A program made the translations under genes and the position numbers. Shown here piece after piece: positions 34,888-46,411 of a stretch of 64,000 bases of DNA (position 1 is its first letter; each line of letters opens with the position of its first letter). The notes under the pieces are model-generated. The model saw only the letters and a list, made by a program, of their open reading frames with translations. It was not told where the DNA came from and did not search any database. Origin of the DNA: Anodontia alba (Eukaryota; Mollusca; Bivalvia; Lucinida; Lucinidae); NCBI GenBank assembly GCA_964016985.1, contig OZ024823.1, positions 41,946,264-42,010,263 on the forward strand, read 5' to 3'.

Positions 34888-37395
34888 TTTTCAGCTCACC
34901 TGTCACATAGTGACAAGGTGAGTGTTTGTGAGCATATTTTGTCCGTCGTGCATGCGTGCCTGCATCCGACCACCGCTCTGACGAATGTTTACCTGTGTGA
35001 TTTAAAATAATGGACACTTCAGTGTATTTCAACGGGATTTATTCCGTAAACATGGGATTTATTCCGTAGACACAAACTGACTGATTTCCGTGCGTCCGTC
35101 CATAAACAATTTCTTCAAACGACATCTCCTTCTAAACCACTGATTGGCTTTTGACCAAACTTAACAGGAATGATCCTTGGTTGGTCCTCTTTCAAAGTTG
35201 TTGAAACGGTTGTGATCCATTGCATATCTAGGTCACAGGAACTAAAATAGATTTGTTTAACTGAGAACTGAAAAAATCTCCTTATCTGAAACCAGATGCC
35301 CCAGGTCTTTGATATTTGGTATATAGCTTCATCTAATGGACCTCTACCAAAGTTGTTAATTATAGCCCTGGGTTCAAAATTGGCTCCGCGCCGGGGGTTA
35401 CTTGTTTTACATAGACCCATACAGGGAAAAACTTTAAAAATCTTGTCTGAAAACATAAAGCTCAGGCCTCTGATATAGCTTCTGCTAGTGGACCTCTACC
35501 AAGATCATTCAAGTTATCACCCTCCCGCCCTGGGGCTGACATATTTTACACAGACTTATATAGAGACAACCTCAAAAAATCTTACCTGAAACCAGAAGGC
35601 CTGGGTCTTTGATATTTGGTACATAGCTTCACCTAGTAGACCCCTGCCAAATTTGTTCAAATTATAGCCCTGAGGCCAAAAATGGCTTATACAGGAAAAA
35701 AACTTAAAAAATCATCTTGTCTGAAAGTGCCTTTGATATTTGGTATGTAGCATTATGACCCTGTGGTGAAAAGAGGCCCCACCCAGGAGTAGGAGTGGGG
35801 ATGGGGATGGGGGCTAGGGTCACGTTTTACATAGAGCAAAAGGCCATTGACAGTGATTAAGCCTAGGGCTACCAAACAAATAGGGAGGATGGGCCTGAAG
35901 AGTAGGTGACCTTTAAGTCAAAGGTCAAAGTCACTTGACCTTCAGTATCAAAAAGGCTTATAATTCTGCAATGTTTATGGTTAGGACCCTCAAACTTAGT
36001 AGACATGTTGGTCCCCACCAGTAGATGATCCTGAGGGCAAAATTCAATGTCATCAGGACCTTTAGTACTTAAAAGCTTGATAACTTGACAATGCTTGGGG
36101 CTAGGACTGACAAACTTAGAAGGGATGGTCCTCACCAGTAGATGACACCGAGGACATGGTTATGGTCATGGTCACCATAACCTTTAACACTAAAAAGTTA
36201 ATAATTCAGCAGTGCTAGAGGCTAGAACCCTTGAACAGATGGAATGTTGGTCCTGACCAGTAGATGGCCCTAATGGCAAAGGTCAAGATCACAGTAACCT
36301 CTAGTACTAAACAAGCTTATAACTCAGCAGTGTTTTGGGCTAGGATCCTCAATAGTAGTATAGGCGGCACTTTGGGGAAGTATAGGGCAGCACTTTGGGG
36401 ACTCATTATGGGAATTTTGTATGGGAATACCTATAACCTGTTTTCAGGCTTAAATTTATAGTGCCGCCCTATACTACTCTCAATCCTAGTAGGGATGTTT
36501 ATTCTGACCAGAAGATGACCCTGAGGGCAAAGGTCATGGACAGGGTCACCATGACCTTAAGAACTGCATCCCTGTTAGCAATGCTATGTATAACATGATT
36601 CAGGTCAGAGATATAGGGCCATGATGGCCCTCTTGTTGATCTACAAGCCACCCAGATGCTTCCTACCAAATTTCGAGTCGGCTGGCCTTTCTGTTCAGGA
36701 GAAGAAGCCCAAACTAGATTTGCAGGATGACCGTGAGGGAAAATGTCATGGTCAGGGTCACCATGACCTTAAGAACCGCATCCCTGTTAGCAATAATATT
36801 ACAGAAGTCTATAGGGAGTAGGTACCTTGTCCCCTTAACTCCTCCCACAGTTTTTGGCCGATCCTTTTGAAACTTTATGTGGGCTTTTAGGATGGCCTGA
36901 AAATATGCAGGCGGATTTTTCAGAATCCTGAAATAAATTTTTATCACTTTTTCCGCATTTTTAACTTAGACATTTTTTGAGATCTAATATTACAGAAGTG
37001 TATAGGGTGCAGGTACCTTGTCCCCTTAACTCCTCCCACAGTTTTTGTCCGATCCTTTTGAAACTTTACATGGGCTTTTAGAATGGCCTGAAGATATGCA
37101 TGTGTTTTTTTCAGAATCCTGAAATAATTTTTTATTACTTTTGTCCACATTTTTAACTTAAGACATTTTTTGAGTTCTAATACTACAGAAGCGTATAGGG
37201 AGTAGGTACCTTGACAGCGTAACTCCTACCACAGTTTTAAGCCGATCCTTTTGAAACTTTACAGGTGCTTTAAGGATGTCTGAAGATATGCATGTGGTTT
37301 TTTTTTTCAGAATCTTGAAATTATTTTTTATCACTGGGTTTCTGCTTCAATACATAGGCAAGTGATACAGGACCAATGGTCCTCTGGTTAACTTT
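34888..37395 (-). repeat. Long repeat block with hairpin terminus
   Basis: Starts with a hairpin (tgtcacatagtgaca) next to agctcacc, then runs through ~150-bp units (acctgaaaccagatgcccca; gatatttggtatatagcttc), ~130-bp units (gctaggaccctcaaacttag; aaggtcaaggtca) and three ~200-bp units (ggtaccttgtccccttaact; tcctgaaataattttttat). It ends near accaatggtcctctggttaa. A 125-bp MITE interrupts it at 36354. No gene seen. Confidence 0.65.
36354..36478. mobile_element. 125-bp MITE with 6-bp target duplication
   Basis: Left end agtagtataggcggcact; right end agtgccgccctatactact (inverse with one base difference). CTCAAT is duplicated at 36348-36353 and 36479-36484. It interrupts a copy of the local tandem repeat (ggctaggaccctcaa..). 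Confidence 0.85.
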
Positions 37396-37458
37396 ACCAT
37401 TTTTAACACCTCAAATAAAAATAAGGCGGGGGACATAAATTCCCCATGGTATTTGCTT

Positions 37459-37474
37459 GTTTTTTTTTTTTTTT

Positions 37475-37505
<31 letters not shown>

Positions 37506-37530
37506 GGGGTGGGGTGCGGGCTTTGTTTAT
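37459..37530. repeat. Poly-T / poly-G junction
   Basis: About 24 T are followed by nearly 30 G, then a G-rich stretch. G-quadruplex potential on the + strand; assembly length is uncertain here. Confidence 0.75.
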
Positions 37531-37577
37531 GTTTTTTTTTTCGCTAAAAAAGTAGGTAACAGTTTTACCACACCTCC

Positions 37578-37660
37578 TTTATTCAAGGAAAGTGTTTTTT
37601 TTTCTTATTCACCTGATCTTGCCCCTTGTGACTTCTTTCTTTTTACCGAAACTGAAATCA
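37578..37660 (+). pseudogene. Mariner transposase scrap
   Basis: Encodes YSPDLAPCDFFLF, the motif around the third catalytic Asp of mariner, inside an otherwise unrecognisable 91-codon frame that begins in the poly-T/poly-G tract. It is followed by text not resembling mariner. Confidence 0.7.
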
Positions 37661-37699
37661 GGGTATGCGTCACCGTTAAGCCAGTGCTAGGGGGCATAT

Positions 37700-38280
37700 G
37701 CAATCTTGCAAACAACAGTGCTGTATAGTCTTGATAAAACCGAGTTTCTGATTTTCATTCTTTTATGTGTTCTTTGTTTTCCAAAGGCAACATTTTATTT
37801 TATTAAAGGCAGGAAACTAGATATTTAATATGAACTAAGGTCTTGTAGGGTATAAAAATCCCTTCCTGCAGTCACAATCAGAATAAGCAGAAAAACACTC
37901 ACTTGAAATGACAATTAATTTTATTACTATTATTATAAATGATTCCTCTTTCTTCTATTGCGTCTTCTTATTTCTAATACTATTATTATCCATATTTGTT
38001 AAAGCAATGCCACAAGAAAAGGGTTTTGTCATATAATTATGTGAAATGAAGGCCCAGACCACCTTGAACTTCTGCACAGTCTGATCTGGGCCATACACTG
38101 ATCCACTTGTAGAATTGTTGAGACTGTAGAATATATCCACAAAATGAGATTGTCCTGATGAGTATGTACTGATCTTTCGCTGTTCGCATATAAGAAAAAA
38201 AAAATGTTTTGATTGCCTAGCTACTTTCTTATTGTGCTAATAATTATCAGCATTAATTAATGAAATATAGTTAGGCCTAA
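37700..38280. other. No gene seen
   Basis: AT-rich. The segment ctttgttttccaaaggcaac (37771) is an inverted relative of text at 4799 and 10307. No exon-like segment. Confidence 0.4.
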
Positions 38281-40508
38281 AATAAACAAGAGGCAGGGCC
38301 ATGGGCCATGATTCGCTCACCTGAGCAAATCGGCCATTGCATATATGCAGATGCCATGCAAAATTCTTCCAGTATTGCCACAGCAAGAGGACAGGTATTT
38401 GACTGTGCCCTTAAAAGGTTTAAAGTCATCCTAGGATCATCATTTGAATATATTTGGTAGACCTTGCGTCCCCGATGCTATATACCAAGACTCAGCCTCA
38501 TAGCTTTCTTGATTCTCGAGAAGAGGATTTTTAAGAGATGACATCATGGTGCCCATCTTGTTTAATAGTGCAGAACTATTTGAACAAAATTGCCATATCC
38601 CTTTGACAGAAAGCCAATGTGAAGTCTGGTGAAAATTGGTCAGAGGAAAAGACATTTAAAGATCACACGAGTTTATACATGTATATACTAGCCCAGAAGC
38701 AAGGCAGATAACTGCCCCCTACCCCCATGGTAAGTTCCAGCCGTTAGTCTTTAATACGTTTTGAAACAATGATGTTTCAAATATCTGCTTGGAGATATAA
38801 ATTAGACCTTGCCAGAAAGAAGTCATCCAAAGATCACCATCTGATCAAATTTGGTAGATCTAGTCCCTGATGCTATATCCAAAGATTCAGCCTCGAAGCT
38901 TTCTTAGTTCTGGAGAGAAAAAAGGGGGGTTTTTTTACCATATATGGGCATGATGGCCATCTTGTATAATGATGGAACCATTGAACAAATTGACAAGAGC
39001 TCTTCAACAGAAGGCCCCATGTGAAATTGATGAAAATTGGGCAAGTAGTTCCAGAGAAGAAAACATTTAAAGAGTACAGAATTTTATACTTGGATATAGC
39101 CCAGTGGCAAAGGGAGATAATTCACAGGGGATGAAATTTTGATCATTACTAAAAAGTTTTAGTTCATTGAAAATTTCAGCCAATAGTCTTTAATACATTT
39201 TGAGAAGATGATTTGTCAACATTTTCCCCATACAAAAGTATGGGAACACAAATTTGACCTTAGAAAGGTCAAAGGTAATACTAGGATCATCATTGAACAA
39301 ACTTGGTAGACCTTGAGTCCCTGATGCTATATGATGATTCAGCCTCAAAGCTTGCTTGATTCTGTAGAAGAAGTTTTTAAGTGTTTTTTACCTTATATGG
39401 GCAAGGCGGACATCTTACTTAACGGACCGTGACCATTTGTATAAATTTTCAATTCCCTTTGAGCACAAGGGTCCGCATAAAGTTTGAAAAAAAAAAATGC
39501 CAAAAGGTTTCAGGGAAGAAGACGTTTAAAGATTATATAATTTTATGCATGTATATAGCCCAGGACAAGGGCAAATAGTCCTGGGGGACAACAGTTTTAT
39601 TATAACTACAATGATTTGCTACTTTGATCATACATTGTAAGTTTCAGCCATTAGCCATTAAAACATTTTTGTTTCAATATTTACCCACAGGGACGCAATT
39701 TTTACTGGCTATAGAAAGATCAAAGGTCAACCTAGGGTCATTATTAGAACAAATTTGGTAGCCATTGAGTCCCCAATGCAACATACCCGAAATTCAGCTT
39801 CAAAGCTTTCATGGTTCTAGAAAAGAAGGGTTTAAGTGTTTTGCCCATATATGGGCATGGCGGCCATCTTACTTAACTGGTCATGACCATTTGCATAAAT
39901 TTTCAAACCCCCTTCAAGACAAGACTCTACATAAAGGTTGAGGAAAATTGGCCAAGCAGTTTTAGTGAAGAAGACATTTCAAGATTAAACGATTTTATAC
40001 ATGTATATAGCCCAGGGGAAAGGGCAGATAATCCTGGGGGCAAAACTTTTTTATTGTAACTGAAAGGGTTTGCTACTTTGACTATAAAGTGTAAGTTTCA
40101 GCCATTAGTCTTCAACAGATTTTGAGAAAATCATGTTTCAATATTTTACCCATACAAATTAATGCCTAGGTAGGCAAATTTGATCTTGCCATAAAAAGGT
40201 CAGTAGTCAGCCTAGGGTCATCATTTGAACAAACTTGATAGACCTTGAGTTCCCGATGCTATACTCCAAGATTTTTAAGGGTTTTTACCATATATGGACA
40301 TGGCGGCCATCTTACTTAATGGACCATGACCATTTGTACAAATTTTCAATCCCCCCTTAATTTAAGGCTCCACATGAAGTGTGAAGAAATTTGGCCCAGG
40401 GGTTTCAGATGAGAAGTCGTTCAAAGATGTGGACGGACAGACGGACGGACAGATCACGGACAGAGAGTGATCACAATAGCTCATCCTGAGCCTTAGGCTC
40501 AGGTGAGC
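38281..40508 (+). repeat. Long repeat block with Helitron-like 3' end
   Basis: Opens caagaggcagggccatgggc. It then holds about five units of 370-450 bases sharing ttggtagaccttgagtccc, atgctatayyccaagattca and catatatgggcatggcggcc, and closes with a ggacggacagacggacgg run and the hairpin cctgagccttaggctcagg followed by tgagctaa. The stem, five bases and CTAA ending resemble a Helitron 3' terminus (inference). No Rep/helicase is present. Confidence 0.65.
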
Positions 40509-40739
40509 TAAAAAGTGTGTATTTCAGGTAACCCGTGCCTAATTTTTCACCACCTACCCTAAAGTTTTTAGATTTTGGGGGGTGGATTTCCCTGTTCGGT
40601 CATATTGTTTTCCTATTAACTTCATATAAAAACTTTTAACAAAATAAAACTACAATGTATTTTCCAACCTACCGTCCCTATTTTAAAATTCCATGTAACC
40701 TGAAACACACATTTTTTTTTATTAGGCTTAATATAATGA

Positions 40740-40865
40740 TAATAATAAAAAAGATTTTACTATTACTATTATTATTATGTATTATCATTATTATTAATTT
40801 AATTATTTTGAAATATTTTTATTATTAGTAGTAGTAGAAGTTGTTGTTGTAGTAGTGTTGGTGTC
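40740..40865. repeat. Trinucleotide microsatellite cluster
   Basis: Mixed runs of ATT, AGT/AGA and GTT. A poly-A run and an (ACA)n run follow near 40981-41025. Confidence 0.75.
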
Positions 40866-41340
40866 ATCATGTGCTGCCAAATTCATTAAAAATAAATTGT
40901 GCTGACATCATGTTTTCTTTTTTTTTTCCCCCTTTCCACTTACTTGGTCCAAATCACACAAAATCACAAGTGAGAAAAAAACAACAACAACAACAACAAA
41001 AAAAAAAAAAAAAAAAAAAAAAAAACACACAAACACAACAAGAAGAAATTGGAATAAATTGATTATAAACTCTGTACACCATGAAAATATTTTCTATACC
41101 AGCAAGTATATACAGCTCAGTATAGAATTGGGGGAAAGTTGACATTTGATATAGCTTGATGAGAGATTTAATGGTTTTTAGCAGAGCCTTTTGTTTTGAT
41201 TTAATTATCAAAGGTGATAAGGCAGCAAGAGACGCTTGTGCAGAAATTTCACCATTTTTTGGTCTTGTGGGAAGGACTGACATCTTTCATTGGACTCATT
41301 TTAAAATTTGTTTTGTTCAGTCTGTCACACTTTGAACTTT

Positions 41341-41521
41341 TTAACCCTTGTCATACTGAATATATGAGTCGTATTAAGATGCCATGTCCACTTCTAATTG
41401 TCAGTCAGTCAGATAGCTTGATCCAGCTGCTTTAACAGTTGGCTTCTTTGGAAGCCAGCTGATCTGGATCTATACTGTTTGCAAGACAGAGCATATCCCG
41501 GTTCAGCAGGATCAGGGTTAA
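41341..41521 (+). mobile_element. TTAA-A MITE, shortened
   Basis: Left end ttaacccttgtcatactgaa, part of the left arm missing, right end aggatcagggttaa. The final TTAA is shared with the TTAA-C unit that follows. Confidence 0.75.
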
Positions 41522-41705
41522 TACTTGTAGTGCTATGGGCAAATTCAGCAGACGATAAAGTGATATTTTTTTCCAGAAAGTAATATTTGACATATCATGA
41601 AAGGAGATAATTGGCATGAAATGTCAAAACTTATTTACTGGGAAAAATAAGTAAAATATTTTAAAATGTCGTCTGCTGGAATTTTTACCCGGCATGCTAA
41701 GAGTA
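41518..41705. mobile_element. TTAA-C MITE
   Basis: Left ttaatacttgtagtgctatg, arms aatatttgacatatcatg and ggcatgaaatgtcaaaac, right ggcatgctaagagtaa. Confidence 0.68.
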
Positions 41706-42013
41706 ACATGTTGCTGTTGGAAACAAAGCACACGTAAAAGAATGAAAATTCTAGCCACAAGAGGAAATGCGGTGATGTTTGCATGATTTCAAGGACTGAT
41801 AGAGGATACAAATATTAATTTTGCATATGTTATGTTTAATCTGTCACAATTTGCACTTTTAACGTATGGTTTCTCCTCAATAAAACATGAATTTACAGTT
41901 ATCTGATAAAACATATGAAACTGTAAATTTGATTTATTCAGAATCAAATGCGATTTGATTGATTGCAAATCAAAGATTGACAGCCATTGCTGTTGTTCTG
42001 AAAGTATTGGAGC

Positions 42014-42218
42014 TTAACCCTTGTCCTCCTGAACCCGGATATGCCCTGCCTTTGCAAACAGTGTAGATCCAGATCAGTTGGCTTCTGAAGAAGCCAACTG
42101 ATCTGGATCTGCACTGTTTGCCATTCAGTTTCTGAATTTATATCAGTAATCTCAATCAAGGCATCTGATTGGCTGACATTTAGAAGTTTCTTAATTTATT
42201 CAGCATGACAAGGGTTAA
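42014..42218 (-). mobile_element. TTAA-A MITE
   Basis: Left end ttaacccttgtcctcctgaa, full hairpin, right end catgacaagggttaa. Confidence 0.8.
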
Positions 42219-42323
42219 TCTTTCTTTCATGTTTGAAAGACACTACCAGTAATTGGAGTGTCTCAAAATTGGTCCTTCCATATATCAACCATGTCATGCA
42301 GAAAGGGTGCTTAAAACACTATA

Positions 42324-42501
42324 CAGTCAAACCTTTCATAGTGGCCTCCTCTATTAAACAAGCAGCCTGTATTAAGCAAGCATGATTTCAGTTCCCAAAA
42401 AAGGCAAACTTATTAAAATTCATCTGTATTAAGCAAGCACCTGTCTTAAGCAAGTACATCTGGATTATCTCTTGGGTGCTTGCTTAATACGGGTTGGACT
42501 G
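42324..42501. mobile_element. Pogo/Tigger-like MITE
   Basis: 178 bp with ends cagtcaaacctttcatagtg and (complement of right end) cagtccaacccgtattaagc. TA at 42322 and 42502. It holds the uninterrupted version of the site filled at 50688. Confidence 0.78.
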
Positions 42502-42523
42502 TACTAAATATGGAATATGACTT

Positions 42524-42690
42524 TTAATGCTTAGCACTCAGAATATAATTTTCAGCAGACAACGTATTGACATATTTTTTCCAGTGGAGACAATTTGCAT
42601 AAAATTTCAAATCCTGTTTTCTAGGAAAAATAAGAAAAAGATCTTTAATTTGTCATCTGCTGAATTTACCCACAGAGTAGTAAAGGATAA
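42524..42690. mobile_element. TTAA-C MITE, left arm lost
   Basis: Left ttaatgcttagcactcag. The right arm gcataaaatttcaaatcctg is kept. Right end agtagtaaaggataa abuts TTAA-A. Confidence 0.6.
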
Positions 42691-42895
42691 CTCTAGTCCT
42701 GCTAAACCGGAATATGTCCTGCTTTTGCAAACAGTGTAGATCCAGATCAGCTTAAGAAACCAACTGATCTGGATCTGCACTGTTTGCCATTAAGTACATG
42801 TATGGGAGTTTATATCAACAATCTGGATTAAGTAATCTGATTGGCTGAAAGAAATGGGTGTGGCATCTTAATTTATTCAGCATGACAAGCGTTAA
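42688..42895 (-). mobile_element. TTAA-A MITE
   Basis: Left end aactctagtcctgctaaacc (directly after a TTAA-C unit), hairpin with small loop, right end catgacaagcgttaa. Confidence 0.75.
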
Positions 42896-42938
42896 GATGG
42901 AATATGAGAATTACCTAGACTAAATTCCTGAAGTCCAG

Positions 42939-43180
42939 GGCCCATTTGTTCAAAGCATCCTTAGCTTAACAAGCTTGATAGTGGTCAAAATGTTAACTGT
43001 TCTAGTAAGTAAAATATCTAACTCACAGGTATTTTTGCTGTTAAAATGTGAGTAGCTTTTGCATTTTATTGCAAATGCAAAAGCTCCTCACATTTTTTCA
43101 GTAATAATATTAGTGTATATGTTAGATTTGATGATCAAAGTTTTAACAATATGTTAACTAACAACTTTTTAGTTTGGACC
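42939..43180. mobile_element. Harbinger-like MITE (F family), right end decayed
   Basis: The left end ggcccatttgttcaaagc follows CAG. The central hairpin has gagtagcttttgcatt and aatgcaaaagctcctcac. The right end has decayed to gtttggaccctc. Confidence 0.7.
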
Positions 43181-43340
43181 CTCATTATTATCTGGCTGCA
43201 ATAGTGGATGGAACTGATTAGATGTTTAGTGGGGAAAACACATATAGTTAGGCTTCATAAAGTTTAGAATTTGGGGAGTTTTAGAAGTTGTCCTTTGTAA
43301 TCACTGAGCCCATTCAAGGATTACTTTTTTTATTTATTTA

Positions 43341-43637
43341 GCCGGCCTCAGTGGCTCAGTTGGATGTAGGTTTGACTGGTTATATCAGGAGGTTGCCGGT
43401 TCGACCCCTGCCATGTCGGCAACATTCATTCGTGGAGATTTGATCAAGAAATATTTTCTACAGTCATTCTCTCCTGCTGATTAAAGAAGGGCATTTGTCA
43501 GTTCTGGCAAAAGAATGTGCACAATACTGGTTAACCGTGTAGAGGACAGCATGCCCAGTAAAAGCGTGGTAAACTAACCGCCCTCAGCATGACTCCATTG
43601 AATTGACTAGGCCATAAAACCTCAACACAAACAAACT
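43341..43637 (+). mobile_element. tRNA-derived SINE (S1)
   Basis: Head gccggcctcagtggctcag with box B ggttcgacccc; tail aaacctcaacacaaacaaac. It shows the uninterrupted body text gctgattaaagaagggcatt. Confidence 0.85.
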
Positions 43638-43785
43638 AGGATTTTTTTTTTAAATTTACATGAGGGTTATTGATAAGGCCTACTTGGCCAAAACTAGCGT
43701 CTGGCCCAGAAAACCTGACATTTTAACTCGTTTTAGTTTTGTGGGTGTGTTCATGGCTCTCAGTGGTAATTACTTTTAGATTCTA

Positions 43786-43987
43786 TTAACCCTTGCCTTG
43801 GTGAATAAATTAAGATGCCCTGCCCGCTTCTTATTTTTAGTCAGTCAGATTACTTAATCCAGGTTGTTGATACAAATCCACATACTTAATGGCAAACAGT
43901 GCAGATCCAGATCAGTTGGCTTCTTCAGAAGCCAACTGATCTAGATCTACACTGTTTGCAAAGGCAGGGCATATAAGGGTTCAGCAC
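43786..43987 (+). mobile_element. TTAA-A MITE cut by a SINE
   Basis: Left end ttaacccttgccttggtgaa and a full hairpin. The right terminus stops at gggttcagca, where the SINE head ctggcacaatgg starts. The missing ggacaaggg end was not found beyond the SINE. Confidence 0.77.
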
Positions 43988-44320
43988 TGGCACAATGGCT
44001 CAGTGGTAGAGCGTCCGCATTGTGACCGGGAGGTTGCGGGTTCGATCCTGGCCAGGTCATACCAAAGACTTTAAAAATGGTACTAGCTGCTCTTTCGCTT
44101 GGAGCTCAGCATTAAGAAAGTAGAGCTAGAACTGGTCAGCTCAGTGTCAGTATAATGTAACTGAGTGGAATATCATGTCAAAGTGTCTGGGGCGTGATAT
44201 TACAGTGAGGCAGCACTCTAAAAGTGAGTATTGAGCTCCCTGCCACATCCAGATACCGACGCGATATGACTGAAAGATTGTTGAACTGGGTCTTTTGTCT
44301 GGCCGTATAAAGAGACATAG
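43988..44320 (+). mobile_element. tRNA-derived SINE (S2)
   Basis: A head of about 73 bases with box A tggctcagtggtagagcg and box B gggttcgatcctg. The body is unrelated to S1 (tggtactagctgctctttcg; gtgtcagtataatgtaactg; gtgatattacagtgaggcag). It is recognised as a widespread bivalve SINE type; the name is uncertain. The 3' end is diffuse (ttgaactgggtc). Inserted in a TTAA-A copy. Confidence 0.82.
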
Positions 44321-44329
44321 GATGTGTAG

Positions 44330-45130
44330 CATAGATGGGAGTGGCAACATGTAATTGAAATACTTCTTCTCCCGTCATTTCTTTACCTACTCAATGAAGT
44401 TGAGAACTTGTCAAGTCCCTGCGTTCTGGTGAAGATAAATAGTTTATAAAAAGAATGACCCTTGAGAGCAATAAACACACACACAAAGACAGAAATAGCT
44501 GAAATCTCTATAACTTAACAATATATGATTGAAGTAGCAAAAGCTTTAAGTTGTTAAAGAACTCTTTAGAAGCCACTTCGCCAATTTCCACCAATTTCAC
44601 GTCGATCCTACTGTTGAAACAGGATTGAGAGTTTGTTCAAATGGTCATGCTCCATTGACTGTCGTGCCCATTTATGGTAAAAACATAATACTAAAACGCA
44701 AATTCTTCTTCAAAACCAAGAACTGCTCAAATGGTGATCCTTTCATCAGTTGCAATGACAAGATTGGGAAAACATTGCATAACATCTGCATATCTGCAGT
44801 GGCTATTTCACTCAAGTGAGCGACCTGTAGCTAATGGGCTTCTTGTTAATACAAGGTCAAGGTTGTATTTGTGTCTAATTTGAAAATCTAATGAGAAATA
44901 TATGACTTATTCAGTGTGTGTTATTAATGCAAAGTCATGTCTTAGTTTCTGTTTATGGAATTTATTAATTAGTCTTGAACTAAAAATAAAATTAATCTAC
45001 TGAATAACATGTTTATTTCTTTAAAAAAGCACAATTTTGAAAGACAGACAAGGTATTTTAATTAAATTGCTAACAATGAATAATGCATTATTTGTCTTCC
45101 AGAGGAAAATCTGCAATTTATCTTTTATTT
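44330..45130. other. No gene seen
   Basis: Between SINE S2 and a TTAA-B unit. AT-rich, with an (AC)n scrap at 44467 and a relic of the hairpin-ended repeat near 44800-44850. Confidence 0.4.
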
Positions 45131-45358
45131 TTAACCCATTTATACATAGCATCCCATAAAAGGGAAACTGGTGAACAGTGTACACACAGATCAGATGCCA
45201 CAGAATGCAGTTTCTGATCAGGGTCTACACTGTTTGCATTTAATACAGAAATTTCTATAAAACATAGTAATAATACATGTAATACCTAGCCTGACCTCTT
45301 TCTATTGGAAGTGGACCAGTCGGAAGAGTTATGGTGGAAGAGACCACTCGGCATAAAT
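45131..45358. mobile_element. TTAA-B MITE, right end lost
   Basis: Left end ttaacccatttatacatagc. The core pairs gatcagatgccacagaat with attctgcagtttctgatcag-type text. It ends at cataaatgg, where a TTAA-A unit is fused. Confidence 0.68.
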
Positions 45359-45360
45359 GG

Positions 45361-45560
45361 ATGCTGAATAAATTAAGATGCCATGCCCACTTCTAATTTC
45401 TAGCCAGTCAGATTACTTGATCTGGGTTTTTGATAGAAAATCACTTATTTAATGACAAACAGTGCAGATCCAGATCAGTTGGCTTCTGAAGAAGCCAACT
45501 GATCTGGATGTACACTGTTTGCTAACACAGGGCATGTCGTGTTCAGCAAGAGAAGTGTTA
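45361..45560 (+). mobile_element. TTAA-A MITE, left terminus lost
   Basis: Starts at atgctgaataaattaag, fused to the end of a TTAA-B unit. Full hairpin; right end agcaagagaagtgttaa. Confidence 0.74.
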
Positions 45561-45874
45561 ATCATAGAGCACTGCACCTTATCAGTTTGCTCCAGAAATT
45601 TCCCTCTGCTTGGGGGAAACTTTAGCAGAGACTGAATTGAGTCAAAGTACATTAGCTACTGGAGTAATCTGTCTTGGTGACTGCATCGTGTGTGTGGGTT
45701 TGGGCAGGAACCTGTCGTGACTAAAATAATGATGAAACATTGTTCCCCACAGGAGTTAGGTTCCACATATCCTAGTGTTCAGTAGTTCATCTTAAAATTA
45801 TCCCCATTATTTCTAGCTATTTCTGACCACTGCAAATTATAAGACAAGGTCAGTTTTGATCCTGCATCATTATC

Positions 45875-46050
45875 TCTCAAAACGCCAAGCAAAATTTGTA
45901 CCAGACGTCATTTTAGAATTTTTTTTTCTTAGAAATGAAGTCTTGATATTTCAAGTATAAGATTTATGTCAAGACTTATTTTTCTATGAAAAATAAAAAA
46001 AAAATATTTAAAAATGTTGTCTGCTGCAGTTGTGATTGATGCTTTAATTA
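45875..46050. mobile_element. TTAA-D MITE, shortened
   Basis: Left tcaaaacgccaagcaaaatt, short arms agtcttgatatttcaagt and gtcaagacttatttttct, right gcagttgtgattgatgcttt. It shares its final TTAA with TTAA-A. Confidence 0.65.
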
Positions 46051-46261
46051 ACCCTTGTCCTGCTGACCCCAGATATACCCTGCCTTTGTAAACAATGTAG
46101 ATCCAGATCAGTTGGCTTCTGAAGAAGCCAACTGATCTGAATCTGCACTGTTGGCCATTAAGTACGAGAATTTATAGGAACAGTCCAGTTCAAGTAATCT
46201 GATCGGCTGAAAATTAGATATGAGTGTGGCATCTTAATTTATTCAGCCGGACAAGGGTTAA
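46048..46261 (-). mobile_element. TTAA-A MITE just upstream of the CPSF2 exon
   Basis: Complete copy (ttaacccttgtcctgctgac; gccggacaagggttaa) ending about 150 bases before the exon at 46412. Confidence 0.8.
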
Positions 46262-46411
46262 GATTATATGGGGAATGTAAAATACATAACATTTGATATG
46301 TACTTTGAGGCATACTTATGTTTTAGTGGATATGTAAGAGAAATGTCTTTACCTTTTGGTTGAAAACTAGAGTTATGCCATTATAAAACTCTTGTTTTGA
46401 TCTCTTTCCAG

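Noticed and set aside
37453..37728. 91-codon gene with poly-Phe/poly-Gly start
   Set aside because: The start is a homopolymer tract and only a 13-residue mariner motif is recognisable.
43988..44060. Possible tRNA gene on the + strand
   Set aside because: The tRNA-like part continues into a known-type SINE body. The 3' acceptor stem does not pair well with the 5' end.
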